Source: Rhodothermaceae bacterium (lineage in GTDB: Bacteria > Bacteroidota > Rhodothermia > Rhodothermales > Bin80). Taken from it: a stretch of DNA of 64,000 nt. The DNA is taken from positions 1 through 64,000 of the forward strand of contig VXLY01000092.1 in NCBI GenBank assembly GCA_009841335.1, in the 5' to 3' direction. Positions 19,004-29,118 of the stretch are shown piece after piece; positions within the stretch are counted from its first letter, which is position 1; the number at the start of each line of letters is the position of its first letter. Below the pieces are notes generated by a model that did no database searches, was not told the DNA's origin, and saw only the letters and a list, made by a program, of their open reading frames with translations. The position numbers were made by a program, and so were the translations under genes.

Positions 19004-20179
19004 TTACACACCTGGACGGATTTCTGGCGGTAACTCGTAGACCAAGACCTGAGGGTAAGGCCAGTTGACCGCCGCATAGAGTCGTCCAGCAACGACTGCA
19101 TACACTGGCGGCAGCTCATTTCCCACGTAACCGCCCGCTCCTGTCTCCAGATGCACCACATATGTGAGTATCTGCGCGTATTCTTTTCGCTCTTGGATAC
19201 TCTCCGGCGTTCGGCGAAGGACCTGAACCAAAACATAGTCAGTTCCATCTATGACCGTCAAATGATGCATCACATCCGATACGCCCTCGTTACCGCTGTA
19301 TGTGAGCATATGCGTACTCGCATCCTCCGTTATGCGCATCGGGTTGAAATCCGACAGACTTGAAGTCCATTTTATTTCCCCCTGCGACGAATATCCGCGC
19401 ATTAAGGGTACGTACCGGAATGTGAACACAACATCGTCCGTACGTTGACTGCAGGTCAAGCTACCCCTAGACAAGTCTTCACGTGCCATGGCCCCACCAA
19501 ACTGATACCCGCTACCAAAGGAATCCAAATATGCCCCGGTAGTATCCAAGGCATGCACGATGCCACCACGCTCTGATCCTGTCGCGTGAATATACATACG
19601 TGAAGCACTCAAACATAGATCAAGTGGGCTGTCCTGTAATGCCAATGTTGTACCCACATTGGCATTCTCACGAGAAAATGCCGTGATTCGTCGGATGCGA
19701 TCTGCAACCAGCAGGCGGTTTGTTCCATCAATCTCCAAAGCCGATGGGGCACGAAATTCGCCTGGTCCTTCACCAGGCGCCCCGTGATGTCGCACAAATT
19801 CGCCGCTTGAATCAAAAACGCGAACCACATAATTTCGGTCATCCAAGACATAAAAATTGCCCTCTGTGTCAGCGGCAAGATCCTCAATCTGTCCGAACAT
19901 CTCATGAACTTCTCCCTCGAGCACGCCGACGACGAGAACCTCTGCAGAACGTGAAAGCCTGTCAATCAACGGCTTCGCCCCTTGGTCAACCGGCCCAGCC
20001 TCGGAAATTACATGCGCTACTTGATCAGCATCAGGGATACTCTCGGCCGTGGGATGCCGGATAACTCCTCGGTCAACAACATCCTCACTTTCGTACGAGT
20101 CCATACAACCGCTGAATACTGCAGCTACAGCTACTAAGATTGCAGTGCTAGAGAATATTGACAGGATAAGACTCTTCAT
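19004..20179 (-). CDS. 6-bladed beta-propeller lipoprotein
   Basis: A 391-residue exported lipoprotein: hydrophobic leader and lipobox FSGC with Cys about residue 25. The body is a 6-bladed NHL-like propeller. The blade signatures are FGQIEDLAADTEGNFYVLDD followed by RNYVVRVFDSSGEFVRHHG, then GEGPGEFRAPSALEIDG and NRLLVADRIRRITAFS. Such proteins are numerous in Rhodothermota and are usually of unknown role, perhaps in binding or sensing. The downstream partner gene starts 11 bases after the stop. The start ATG at 20179 is supported by the signal peptide. Confidence 0.85.
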   Translation of the reverse strand: MKSLILSIFSSTAILVAVAAVFSGCMDSYESEDVVDRGVIRHPTAESIPDADQVAHVISEAGPVDQGAKPLIDRLSRSAEVLVVGVLEGEVHEMFGQIEDLAADTEGNFYVLDDRNYVVRVFDSSGEFVRHHGAPGEGPGEFRAPSALEIDGTNRLLVADRIRRITAFSRENANVGTTLALQDSPLDLCLSASRMYIHATGSERGGIVHALDTTGAYLDSFGSGYQFGGAMAREDLSRGSLTCSQRTDDVVFTFRYVPLMRGYSSQGEIKWTSSLSDFNPMRITEDASTHMLTYSGNEGVSDVMHHLTVIDGTDYVLVQVLRRTPESIQERKEYAQILTYVVHLETGAGGYVGNELPPVYAVVAGRLYAAVNWPYPQVLVYELPPEIRPGV

Positions 20180-20998
20180 GGTGATGGTGTTTTGTTATTG
20201 GAGGACAACCAAAGCAATGCACGCCCCCAAGTCCCTTGCAAAATTCAATAATCCAAAACCGGGGCTCCCCCTCCACTTATGCAAATAAAAAGTGGCATAC
20301 ATTGAATCGTTTCATTTTTTTGTGGATCTACCCCTGCGCGACGACTCGTTCTTCCCTGGGGCCAATTGATTTGGTCGTTTGTACGGGTTGACGGCCACAC
20401 TGAACTCGCCTGGTGAAAACTGTGAAGCCAGCGGACTATCACACCGCTAAAGACAGATCCTCTATCAAGATAGTAACGCTTCAAATTATTATTCCGTCAA
20501 TTATGTTTGTTATATGTTATTTAATGGGAAATACTTGTAATATTGCTGCTAATTCATGCTGGGTTGCATTTTTGGGCCAGAGCATTGAAAAGCCACAATC
20601 ACTGTATCGGCTGGCGCTCGGCTTTTTCATTGGACCTCATTTGTAAATTGCTCAAGCGACCATGCCGGCAAGTTGCGTTCCAGTGCTCATACGAGACGGT
20701 AACAGTCGTATAAATATCTCAAAACAATTTTAGCGAACTCCGTGATTGCTTTAATTGCAGTTTTCGCATAGCCCCAGTACATCTTCGCGGGTCTGCTCCT
20801 AACGAACGTACCGGAGAACCCCCAGTACATGTGACCGTTTTCACTGATGGCGCACAGATTGGCACAACAATCGCTCGGGACATCAAACTTGAGCTTGGAT
20901 GTCCTCAACAAATTTTGGCCAATCAAGCCTCTGGTTACTGCAACAGTCCTTTTCTCCTCTTCTATGGTATGGTGTATGGGACACAATGATTATATCTA
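20180..20998. other. 819-base region with no supported gene
   Basis: It lies between the divergent propeller lipoprotein and methyltransferase genes, so promoters are expected at both ends. The centre (about 20470-20570) is very AT-rich. A 99-codon minus-strand frame (20687-20986) contains a short internal repeat, MYWGFSG and MYWGYAK, and a GLIGQNLLRTSKLKFDVP stretch vaguely like a retropepsin-type aspartyl protease end. The evidence is too weak to call a gene. The region probably holds decayed sequence. Confidence 0.4.
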
Positions 20999-21808
20999 AT
21001 GGAGTATGACCCGATCAAGGATAGACTTGGCAGTCTAATTGATTCGTATCCTAGATGTCTCCCGGTCCTTTTTGGAATTCTGGATCTATTATTTCTCCGA
21101 ACATGGTATGTCCATCGTGTACTGCGAAAGTTGAAACTTGGCCCCGGCACAAAACTTCTAGATGCCGGCACAGGTTTCGGACAGTACGCCTGGCATATGC
21201 TGCGGAAGTATTCGGGGGTTTCAGTTACCGGGATAGATATTAAAACAGACTACCTCGAACGCGCAGACCGCTGTTTTAGTGCATTCGGTCTGTCTGATCG
21301 GGTTGAACTGCTTGTTGATGACGTGACGAATCCTCGAGTTGAGGGAGCTTTTGACTGCATCTTGGCAGTAGACATTCTTGAGCATATTGAGGCCGATGAG
21401 GTTGCTTTAGGCCACTTTTCACGGCGATTGGTTCCGGGAGGGCGTCTCATTATCAGTACTCCCAGCGACCTGGGCGGATCGGATGTCAAAGCCGATGGAC
21501 AATCCAGTTTCATCGGTGAGCATGTACGAGACGGCTACAATCTCGGCGAATTGACTCAAAAACTTGAACATGCCGGGCTGAAATTAGAGGAATCACACTA
21601 CAGCTACGGACCGATAGGATCGGCAGCCTGGCGTATGCTGATCAAGATACCCCTGTTGCTATTGGGCAGATCTATGCTATTGATGCCGTTGGTTGCGCTC
21701 TATTACATCCCTGTCTTGCCATTGGGACTGCTCATGAACTCAATGGATCTGTATCGAGACAATGACGCAGGAACGGGCCTGATTGTGGTTGCGCGGCGAG
21801 AAACTTGA
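20999..21808 (+). CDS. Class I SAM-dependent methyltransferase
   Basis: A 269-residue methyltransferase. The SAM-binding motif I is LLDAGTGFGQYAWHML. The acidic residue after strand 2 is in VTGIDIKTDYLERA. Motif II/post-I is VDDVTNPRVEGAFDCILAVD, followed by the ILEHIEADEVALGHFSR helix and PGGRLIISTPS. The C-terminal 50 residues contain a hydrophobic stretch (LLLGRSMLLMPLVALYYIPV), which suggests membrane association, as in methyltransferases acting on lipid or quinone substrates. The substrate is unknown. The gene stands alone between an empty region and pyrG. Confidence 0.85.
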   Translation: MEYDPIKDRLGSLIDSYPRCLPVLFGILDLLFLRTWYVHRVLRKLKLGPGTKLLDAGTGFGQYAWHMLRKYSGVSVTGIDIKTDYLERADRCFSAFGLSDRVELLVDDVTNPRVEGAFDCILAVDILEHIEADEVALGHFSRRLVPGGRLIISTPSDLGGSDVKADGQSSFIGEHVRDGYNLGELTQKLEHAGLKLEESHYSYGPIGSAAWRMLIKIPLLLLGRSMLLMPLVALYYIPVLPLGLLMNSMDLYRDNDAGTGLIVVARRET

Positions 21809-21872
21809 TAAGATTCAGGCAAAAGCCTTAGTTTAGGTGGGCCCCCGTGCCACGATTCAGGCTTAGAATTAA

Positions 21873-23519
<1,647 letters not shown>

Positions 23520-23583
23520 CATCCACAATACCCGTCCCGATAATTGCTTTCTGACCAGAATCCCGTCTGGTACAACCGCCAGC

Positions 23584-23622
23584 ACCCCCACTTGACAGGG
23601 TCGTGCATCGTGTGGGGGTTTC
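23584..23622 (+). terminator. Possible intrinsic terminator after pyrG
   Basis: ACCCCCAC (23584-23591) pairs perfectly with GTGGGGGT (23612-23619) across a 20-base loop, about 65 bases after the pyrG stop, and is followed by TTTC. The stem is GC-rich but the T tract is short, so it may be inefficient. Confidence 0.5.
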
Positions 23623-23673
23623 AGGACCTATAGTAAGGAAACCTTTTGCAAAGTAAAAAGAAAAGGGCTATAT

Positions 23674-23698
23674 TGGGGAAAAAGTGGGCAAAAGTGGG
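23674..23698 (+). promoter_or_regulatory. Putative MraZ operator (three TGGG repeats)
   Basis: TGGG occurs at 23674-23677, 23685-23688 and 23695-23698, that is, with periods of 11 and 10 bases, and the last two share AAAGTGGG. MraZ proteins are known to bind three TGGGN direct repeats spaced about one helical turn apart upstream of their own operon. The repeats end 55 bases before the mraZ ATG. The match to this known arrangement is good; binding itself is inferred. Confidence 0.75.
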
Positions 23699-23700
23699 AA

Positions 23701-23725
23701 ATATGATATTTTTTTTGTATCATAT
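23701..23725. promoter_or_regulatory. Palindrome with T-rich loop in the dcw leader
   Basis: ATATGATA (23701-23708) and TATCATAT (23718-23725) are perfect inverted repeats separated by eight T and one G. The element sits between the MraZ repeats and the mraZ start codon. It could overlap the promoter or be an operator for a second factor; no role can be shown from sequence. Confidence 0.5.
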
Positions 23726-23753
23726 CTCCCTAGTTATACTCCGGTAGCACCGA

Positions 23754-24197
23754 ATGTCAGGGTTCAAGGGGCAAGCTACATATTCAATAGATGCGAAGGG
23801 GCGCGTAGCGGTTCCCGCAAAGATGCGCGCCTGCATGAGCACGGATGCACGAGAGACGTTTGTGGTCACGCGTGGATTTGAGGAATGCATTTATGCATAT
23901 CCGCTTGACAGGTGGAGAGATATTGAGCGTGAGATTGAGGGGCTGAATCCATACAATCGGCAGGACAGGGCTTTTACCCGTCGATTCCTGAGATGGGCAG
24001 AGGAAGTGGTTTTGGATAAGAAGGGTCGTATCGCGCTTCACAGACCACTGATTGAGTACGCAGGGATAAACCAGAATGCATTGATTTTGGGGAGCCAGAG
24101 ACATATTGAATTCTGGGATCCGCAAAAATTTGACGAATACTTGGCAGCGGAGGAAGCAGATTACGAGACGCTTGCTACGCAAGTGATGGGAGGGTAG
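23754..24197 (+). CDS. mraZ: Transcriptional regulator MraZ
   Basis: A 147-residue protein with two AbrB-like SpoVT/MraZ domains. The first starts FKGQATYSIDAKGRVAVPAK, and the second contains VVLDKKGRIALHRPLIEYAG. The DXXXR motif, characteristic of each half, is seen as DAKGR and DKKGR. It forms oligomeric rings that bind TGGG repeats and control the dcw operon; such repeats lie 55 bases upstream. It is the first gene of the cluster, and its stop codon abuts the rsmH start with no gap. Confidence 0.96.
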   Translation: MSGFKGQATYSIDAKGRVAVPAKMRACMSTDARETFVVTRGFEECIYAYPLDRWRDIEREIEGLNPYNRQDRAFTRRFLRWAEEVVLDKKGRIALHRPLIEYAGINQNALILGSQRHIEFWDPQKFDEYLAAEEADYETLATQVMGG

Positions 24198-25151
24198 ATG
24201 TTGACGGCAAAAGGGCCGTACGCGACCGCCTATCACGCGCCTGTTCTTTATCATACTGTACTGGAATATCTGATAACGGATACGAGTGGCGTGTATGTTG
24301 ACGCGACCGCTGGAGGAGGAGGACACGTAGAGGCCATCTTATCTGTACTCTCGCCCAATGGATGCGTGATCGCAATTGATCGAGATGCCGATGCGGTGAA
24401 TGCCGTGAAAAGGCGACTGCCCGAAGCCCTTGGCTCAAAGCAGTTGATGGTGTATCAAAGCGCTTTCAGTGATCTGGAGAACCTTGTACAGGGGCATGCG
24501 CCTATTTCGGGGCTGTTGCTTGACCTAGGAGTCTCTTCATACCAGTTGGATCACGGCCCACGAGGCTTCAGCCATCGCCAGACAGCTCCTCTAGACATGC
24601 GAATGGATGTGGAGTCGCAAACAGCCGCAGCCGATATCGTTAATGGATTTACGGAGGATGCATTACGCAAGATTCTCCACCGCTGGGGAGAGGACCCTCA
24701 TGCACGGCGAATAGCCCGACGGATTGTGGCCTGTCGACCAATAGAGACCACAACCGATTTGGCCATGGCTGTGCGCAGCGCAGTCCCCATGCGTTGGGAA
24801 TCACGAGCAGTAGCCCGCACCTTCCAAGCGCTCCGTATCGCAGTGAACGATGAAATGGATGAATTGGCACACGTTCTTGAAGCCAGCGCTCGGGTCGTGG
24901 GCGAAGGCGGACGCCTGGTCGTGATCAGCTATCACTCACTGGAGGATCGTATGGTGAAACGCATTCTGAGGGATGGTGTCTTGACGGGTGAAGCCGAACG
25001 GGATATTTACGGAGTGAAGCTCGTGCCCTGGCAACCGCTTACCCGCCGACCCGTGGTCCCGGACGCTGCAGAAGTTGCGGCTAATCGCCGCTCCCGGAGT
25101 GCAAAACTGCGCGCCGGTGTCCGTTGCGCATTTCCAGTCAGCAACAGATAA
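24198..25151 (+). CDS. rsmH: 16S rRNA (cytosine(1402)-N(4))-methyltransferase
   Basis: A 317-residue SAM-dependent enzyme that N4-methylates C1402 in the decoding centre of 16S rRNA. The SAM motif is VDATAGGGGHVEAIL, and the conserved RsmH segment is LLLDLGVSSYQLDHGPRGFS with PLDMRMD. Late motifs include TFQALRIAVNDE and ISYHSLEDRMVKR. It follows mraZ directly, the standard position in the dcw cluster. Length is normal. Confidence 0.97.
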   Translation: MLTAKGPYATAYHAPVLYHTVLEYLITDTSGVYVDATAGGGGHVEAILSVLSPNGCVIAIDRDADAVNAVKRRLPEALGSKQLMVYQSAFSDLENLVQGHAPISGLLLDLGVSSYQLDHGPRGFSHRQTAPLDMRMDVESQTAAADIVNGFTEDALRKILHRWGEDPHARRIARRIVACRPIETTTDLAMAVRSAVPMRWESRAVARTFQALRIAVNDEMDELAHVLEASARVVGEGGRLVVISYHSLEDRMVKRILRDGVLTGEAERDIYGVKLVPWQPLTRRPVVPDAAEVAANRRSRSAKLRAGVRCAFPVSNR

Positions 25152-25160
25152 AGTGCTGTT

Positions 25161-25604
25161 ATGGCAAATAACCGCAATTTTAGTGATCTAGGCCCCCGCG
25201 ACCGAACCCTGCGCACTCGGCGCTCAGTGGAGAGAGCTATGCACACGGTCCGCGGCTGGCAGGAGTTGACGGTCATTGACGAAGTTTCTCCAAAACCGAG
25301 AGTTCTAGCGCGTATATCAACCCTGCGCTTCGGCCTGATGGTCTTTGCGATTGCAGCCGCCTTCACGGTCTATATCGGGCACGTTTACCAATCGCAGGAT
25401 CTGCTGGATGAAATAAATATCCAGAGCCGGGAAAATGTCCGGCTCCACCTGCAGCACAACCAGGCCCTTGCGGAATACCACGCCGCTACAGGTCCTTCCG
25501 TCATTTATCGGCGTGCGCAGGCACTCGGGCTTCAGGATAGACCTGAGTTTGAGTATGTGGGAGCTGCTCCCGCAGACACCCTGGCTGACCCCTCTCAACC
25601 ATGA
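25161..25604 (+). CDS. ftsL: FtsL-like division protein
   Basis: A 147-residue bitopic protein. The cytoplasmic N-terminal part is about 52 residues, with a single transmembrane helix near residues 53-75 (LRFGLMVFAIAAAFTVYIGH). A periplasmic coiled-coil-like segment follows (QDLLDEINIQSRENVRLHLQ). Sequence similarity in this family is low; the call rests on topology, size and position between rsmH and ftsI. In the divisome FtsL works with FtsB and FtsQ to activate FtsWI. It overlaps ftsI by 4 bases. Confidence 0.85.
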   Translation: MANNRNFSDLGPRDRTLRTRRSVERAMHTVRGWQELTVIDEVSPKPRVLARISTLRFGLMVFAIAAAFTVYIGHVYQSQDLLDEINIQSRENVRLHLQHNQALAEYHAATGPSVIYRRAQALGLQDRPEFEYVGAAPADTLADPSQP

Positions 25605-27640
25605 ACGTAAGAGATCAGATACTCAGCCGGATGTACGTAGTACTGACAGCTCTGGCAGTACTACCGTTCATTATTCTTGGGCGGTTGGTCTGGCTGCAAG
25701 TCGACCAAGGCGATGATCTGCGCGAAGCGGGACTGCGTCAGGCGCAGTCCCAAGAGTTGTTGCTCCCCAAACGAGGAGACATTGTAGACACCGCGGGACG
25801 TGCACTGGCCGTTAATTCACCAAAATATGATCTTGCACTGGACCCCACCGTACCTGGGTTTGAAGCACAGAAAGATGACTTCCTGCATCGCCTGGCGACT
25901 TTGACCGGAACGTCAAGCACGCAATTGCACCGGCGGATTGATCGTCGAAAAAGTGAGCAGTTTGTAAGATTGGTCAACCTGACCCCGGAGCAACGCACAG
26001 AAATAGATTCGTGGAATGTCCCCGGCGTATTGCTGGAAGAGCGATTCCAGCGTCGATATGTCTATGGTCAAACCGCAGCCCATGTACTGGGGCATGTTGA
26101 TGTTGACGGGATAGGCAGAGCGGGACTGGAACTTGAGTACGATCAATACCTGCAAGGAGAACCGGGGAGGCGCACGCTCCTTCGTGATCGTCGGGGATAC
26201 CGCCGGATTGATGCAGCCGGCATCGTTATCCCACCCAAAGACGGAGAAACGCTGGTGCTCACGATTGATCTCATCCGGCAGACCATCATGGAAGAAGAGC
26301 TGGCTGCCGGTGTGGCGGAGGCTCGTGCCAAGCGCGGAAGCGCGATCGCGGTTGATCCTCGTAGCGGAGCGATTCTAGCCATAGCCAATGTCCCCACATT
26401 TGACCCGAATGTTCCACTGAACGCTCCGGTGTCTTCCTGGCGCAACAGTGCCATAACTGACCGTCTGGAGCCCGGGTCATCCTTCAAACTGATCGGCGCC
26501 TCCGCAGCCCTGGAGACAGGGGTTACCTCGATGGATCGTCTTGTAGATACCGGCGACGGTGAACTTGTACTTGACGGACGCACGCTGCACGATACGCACC
26601 CCCACGGAGAAATCTCCTTTAGTGAGGTGATCTCAAAGAGCAGCAATATCGGGATGGCGCTTACATCAGAGCTAATGTCGGCTGAGCATCTATACCGGTA
26701 TGCGCGCAATTACGGGTTTGGACAAAAAACCTGGATAGATCTTCCGGGAGAGGTTGCAGGCTTACTCAAACGGGTCAACCGGTGGAGCAGGACTACGAAG
26801 GCGTCCCTCACTATTGGCTACGAAGTAGACGTGACGCCATTGCAGATGGTGATGGCATACTCTGCACTGGCCAACGGCGGTCTACTGCGCCAGCCATATG
26901 TTGTTTCTGAGCGGCGCGACGTTACCGGACGCGTGCTTTGGCGTGCAGCAGATGATCCGGCAAGGACTGACTCCATTCGGCGTGTACTTGAGCCGGAAAC
27001 AGTGCAGACATTGTTGCCGGCCTTGATAAATGTAGTTAACATAGGAACCGCAACACAAGCACAGACAGAAGAATTCACTATTGCCGGAAAGACGGGGACC
27101 GCACGTAAAGTGGTCCGCGGACGTTACGGCAGCGGTTACCGGGCAACATTCGTCGGATTTTATCCGGCAGAGGATCCGCAGGTAACAATGATTGTGGTTC
27201 TGGATGAGCCCCGGACGAGTATTTATGGCGGACAGGTGGCTGCACCCATTTTCAAGCGAATTTCCGAGCGCTGGATAGCAACATTTGATCCTCCAACCCC
27301 TTCGACTCCCGCGCCCGTTCCTCCACGTCCGCTAGACAAATTGGTCCAGCAGGCATTGGCGCAGCGGGGGCCCTCAAAGCGCTCGCCCGCCTATACACGT
27401 TTGGCATCTGAACGCGCAACGGCTGTAAGAACCGAGAGCAATGCACGGATGCCTTCAGCTTCACTGATCCGCACATCAGAGGTAATGCCCGATGTAATTG
27501 GCCTGGATGCGCGAACCGCATGGTTCCGCTTGGCTGCGGACGGGTTTCGCGTGCAATTAAGCGGACAGGGACACGTAGTAGCGCAATCTCCTGAACCGGG
27601 AGCTCGGGTTGACACAAAGGTAGTACTCCAGCTGCAATAG
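25601..27640 (+). CDS. ftsI: Peptidoglycan D,D-transpeptidase FtsI (PBP3) with PASTA domain
   Basis: A 679-residue septal transpeptidase. A single N-terminal membrane anchor (LTALAVLPFIILGRLVWLQV) is followed by the PBP dimerisation domain (KRGDIVDTAGRALAV). The transpeptidase domain has SxxK in PGSSFKLIG (about residue 292), SxN in SKSSNIG and KTG in AGKTGTAR. The C-terminal 55 residues form one PASTA domain (MPDVIGLDARTAWFRLAADG), as in many Bacteroidota FtsI proteins. A Pro-rich linker joins them. It is coupled to ftsL (4-base overlap) and followed by murE after one base. Confidence 0.96.
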   Translation: MNVRDQILSRMYVVLTALAVLPFIILGRLVWLQVDQGDDLREAGLRQAQSQELLLPKRGDIVDTAGRALAVNSPKYDLALDPTVPGFEAQKDDFLHRLATLTGTSSTQLHRRIDRRKSEQFVRLVNLTPEQRTEIDSWNVPGVLLEERFQRRYVYGQTAAHVLGHVDVDGIGRAGLELEYDQYLQGEPGRRTLLRDRRGYRRIDAAGIVIPPKDGETLVLTIDLIRQTIMEEELAAGVAEARAKRGSAIAVDPRSGAILAIANVPTFDPNVPLNAPVSSWRNSAITDRLEPGSSFKLIGASAALETGVTSMDRLVDTGDGELVLDGRTLHDTHPHGEISFSEVISKSSNIGMALTSELMSAEHLYRYARNYGFGQKTWIDLPGEVAGLLKRVNRWSRTTKASLTIGYEVDVTPLQMVMAYSALANGGLLRQPYVVSERRDVTGRVLWRAADDPARTDSIRRVLEPETVQTLLPALINVVNIGTATQAQTEEFTIAGKTGTARKVVRGRYGSGYRATFVGFYPAEDPQVTMIVVLDEPRTSIYGGQVAAPIFKRISERWIATFDPPTPSTPAPVPPRPLDKLVQQALAQRGPSKRSPAYTRLASERATAVRTESNARMPSASLIRTSEVMPDVIGLDARTAWFRLAADGFRVQLSGQGHVVAQSPEPGARVDTKVVLQLQ

Positions 27641-27641
27641 G

Positions 27642-29114
27642 ATGAACTGGTCTGATCTACATATCCGATTGACCAGAGCGGGGCTTTCTGCCGACGCTAC
27701 CACGAATGTGTCGGAAACAGCTGTCACCGGGGTCACGCAGGATAGTCGCAAGGTGCGGCCGGGATATGTCTTTGTTGCTGTTCGGGGACACCAGGCTGAC
27801 GGACATACTTACATCCGGCACGCACTGGATGCGGGTGCACGGATCATTGTTTGTGAAGAGGCCCCGAAGGAAGTCTCCAACTCTGTGCAGGTGCGGGATA
27901 CACGAAAAGCTGCTGCTGTGATTGCGGCTGCGTTTTATGGGGACCCAGCCCGTTCTCTGCAACTGACGGGGGTAACCGGTACAAACGGAAAAACAACTAC
28001 AAGCACGCTTATACGGCATGTACTGGAGCATACCGGTACGCCCACCGGCCTGGTTGGGACCGTAACCTGTCTGACCGGACAGACCACATTTACATCTACA
28101 CTCACGACGCCTGACGCTACCGAGCTTCAGCCGATGCTGGCGCAAATGGTGGACTCCGGCTGCAAAGCGTGTGTGATCGAGGTGTCATCGCATGCCCTGG
28201 ACCAGTGTCGCACCGCCACACTGGATTTCTCGGTTGGCGTGTTCACCAATCTGATGCACGACCATCTCGATTACCATGGAACTATGGAGCGGTATTTGGC
28301 TGCGAAGAAGCGTCTGTTTGACGGTTTGGACTCCAGTGCTGTTGCGATCTACAATCAGGACGATGCCGCGGGCGAACGTATGATTGAGAATACAAAGGCT
28401 GCCCGGTGCTCATACGGCCAGGACCCGAATTCAGATATTCAATTCAGTGTCGTGCAGGATAATCCGAGCGGACTCAGGCTGCGCCTAGACGGCCAAACTA
28501 GTTCATTTCGTTTGGCAGGTCACTTTAATGCTTACAATCTGGCAGCTGCGTACGGGGCAGCCCGGGCCACCGGGCTACCCGGAGCAGATGTCATTGAAGC
28601 TCTGGCAGAAGCACCCCCGGTTGACGGTCGGTTTGAGCAATATCTGTGTGATGACGATACACGCGTTATCATTGATTTCGCACACACCCCCGATGCCCTG
28701 GAACAATCACTACGGGCAGCCCGGCATATGCGTGAAAAACCTGCCCGTTTGTGGTGTTTATTCGGGTGCGGGGGCAATCGGGATCAGGTCAAGCGCCCTC
28801 TCATGGGTGCCGTTGCTGAACGGCTGGCGGACCAGGTTGTCGTCACCAACGATAATCCCAGGGATGAATCTCCCAAGGCAATAGCTGAGGCAATCCTCTC
28901 CGGCATGCTACACCCGGATAAGGTACAGGTGATCCCCTCCAGACCCGAAGCAATACGCTGTGTCGCGCAAGAATGCGATGCCGGGGATATTGTGCTCGTC
29001 GCCGGCAAAGGTCATGAGTCAGTCCAAACCGAAAAGGGCGTCCAGACCAGGATGAGAGATCAGAACCTGGTCCAGGAGGCATTCGCCCCGCGTAATCCAC
29101 AACCAGCCTTCTGA
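27642..29114 (+). CDS. murE: UDP-MurNAc-tripeptide synthetase MurE
   Basis: A 490-residue cytoplasmic Mur ligase adding the third stem residue to UDP-MurNAc-L-Ala-D-Glu. Features are the N-terminal VTQDSRKVRPG-type uridine-binding region, the ATP loop GVTGTNGKTTTST and the LMHDHLDYHGTMERYLAAK segment. The specificity motif is DNPR (in VTNDNPRDESP), which in characterised enzymes binds meso-diaminopimelate. The cell wall is therefore likely of the meso-DAP type. It starts 1 base after the ftsI stop. Confidence 0.96.
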   Translation: MNWSDLHIRLTRAGLSADATTNVSETAVTGVTQDSRKVRPGYVFVAVRGHQADGHTYIRHALDAGARIIVCEEAPKEVSNSVQVRDTRKAAAVIAAAFYGDPARSLQLTGVTGTNGKTTTSTLIRHVLEHTGTPTGLVGTVTCLTGQTTFTSTLTTPDATELQPMLAQMVDSGCKACVIEVSSHALDQCRTATLDFSVGVFTNLMHDHLDYHGTMERYLAAKKRLFDGLDSSAVAIYNQDDAAGERMIENTKAARCSYGQDPNSDIQFSVVQDNPSGLRLRLDGQTSSFRLAGHFNAYNLAAAYGAARATGLPGADVIEALAEAPPVDGRFEQYLCDDDTRVIIDFAHTPDALEQSLRAARHMREKPARLWCLFGCGGNRDQVKRPLMGAVAERLADQVVVTNDNPRDESPKAIAEAILSGMLHPDKVQVIPSRPEAIRCVAQECDAGDIVLVAGKGHESVQTEKGVQTRMRDQNLVQEAFAPRNPQPAF

Positions 29115-29118
29115 AGCA

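Noticed and set aside
20687-20986. 99-codon minus-strand frame with MYWG repeats and a retropepsin-like ending
   Set aside because: The resemblance is too short and the active-site motif (DTG/DSG) of aspartyl proteases is absent.
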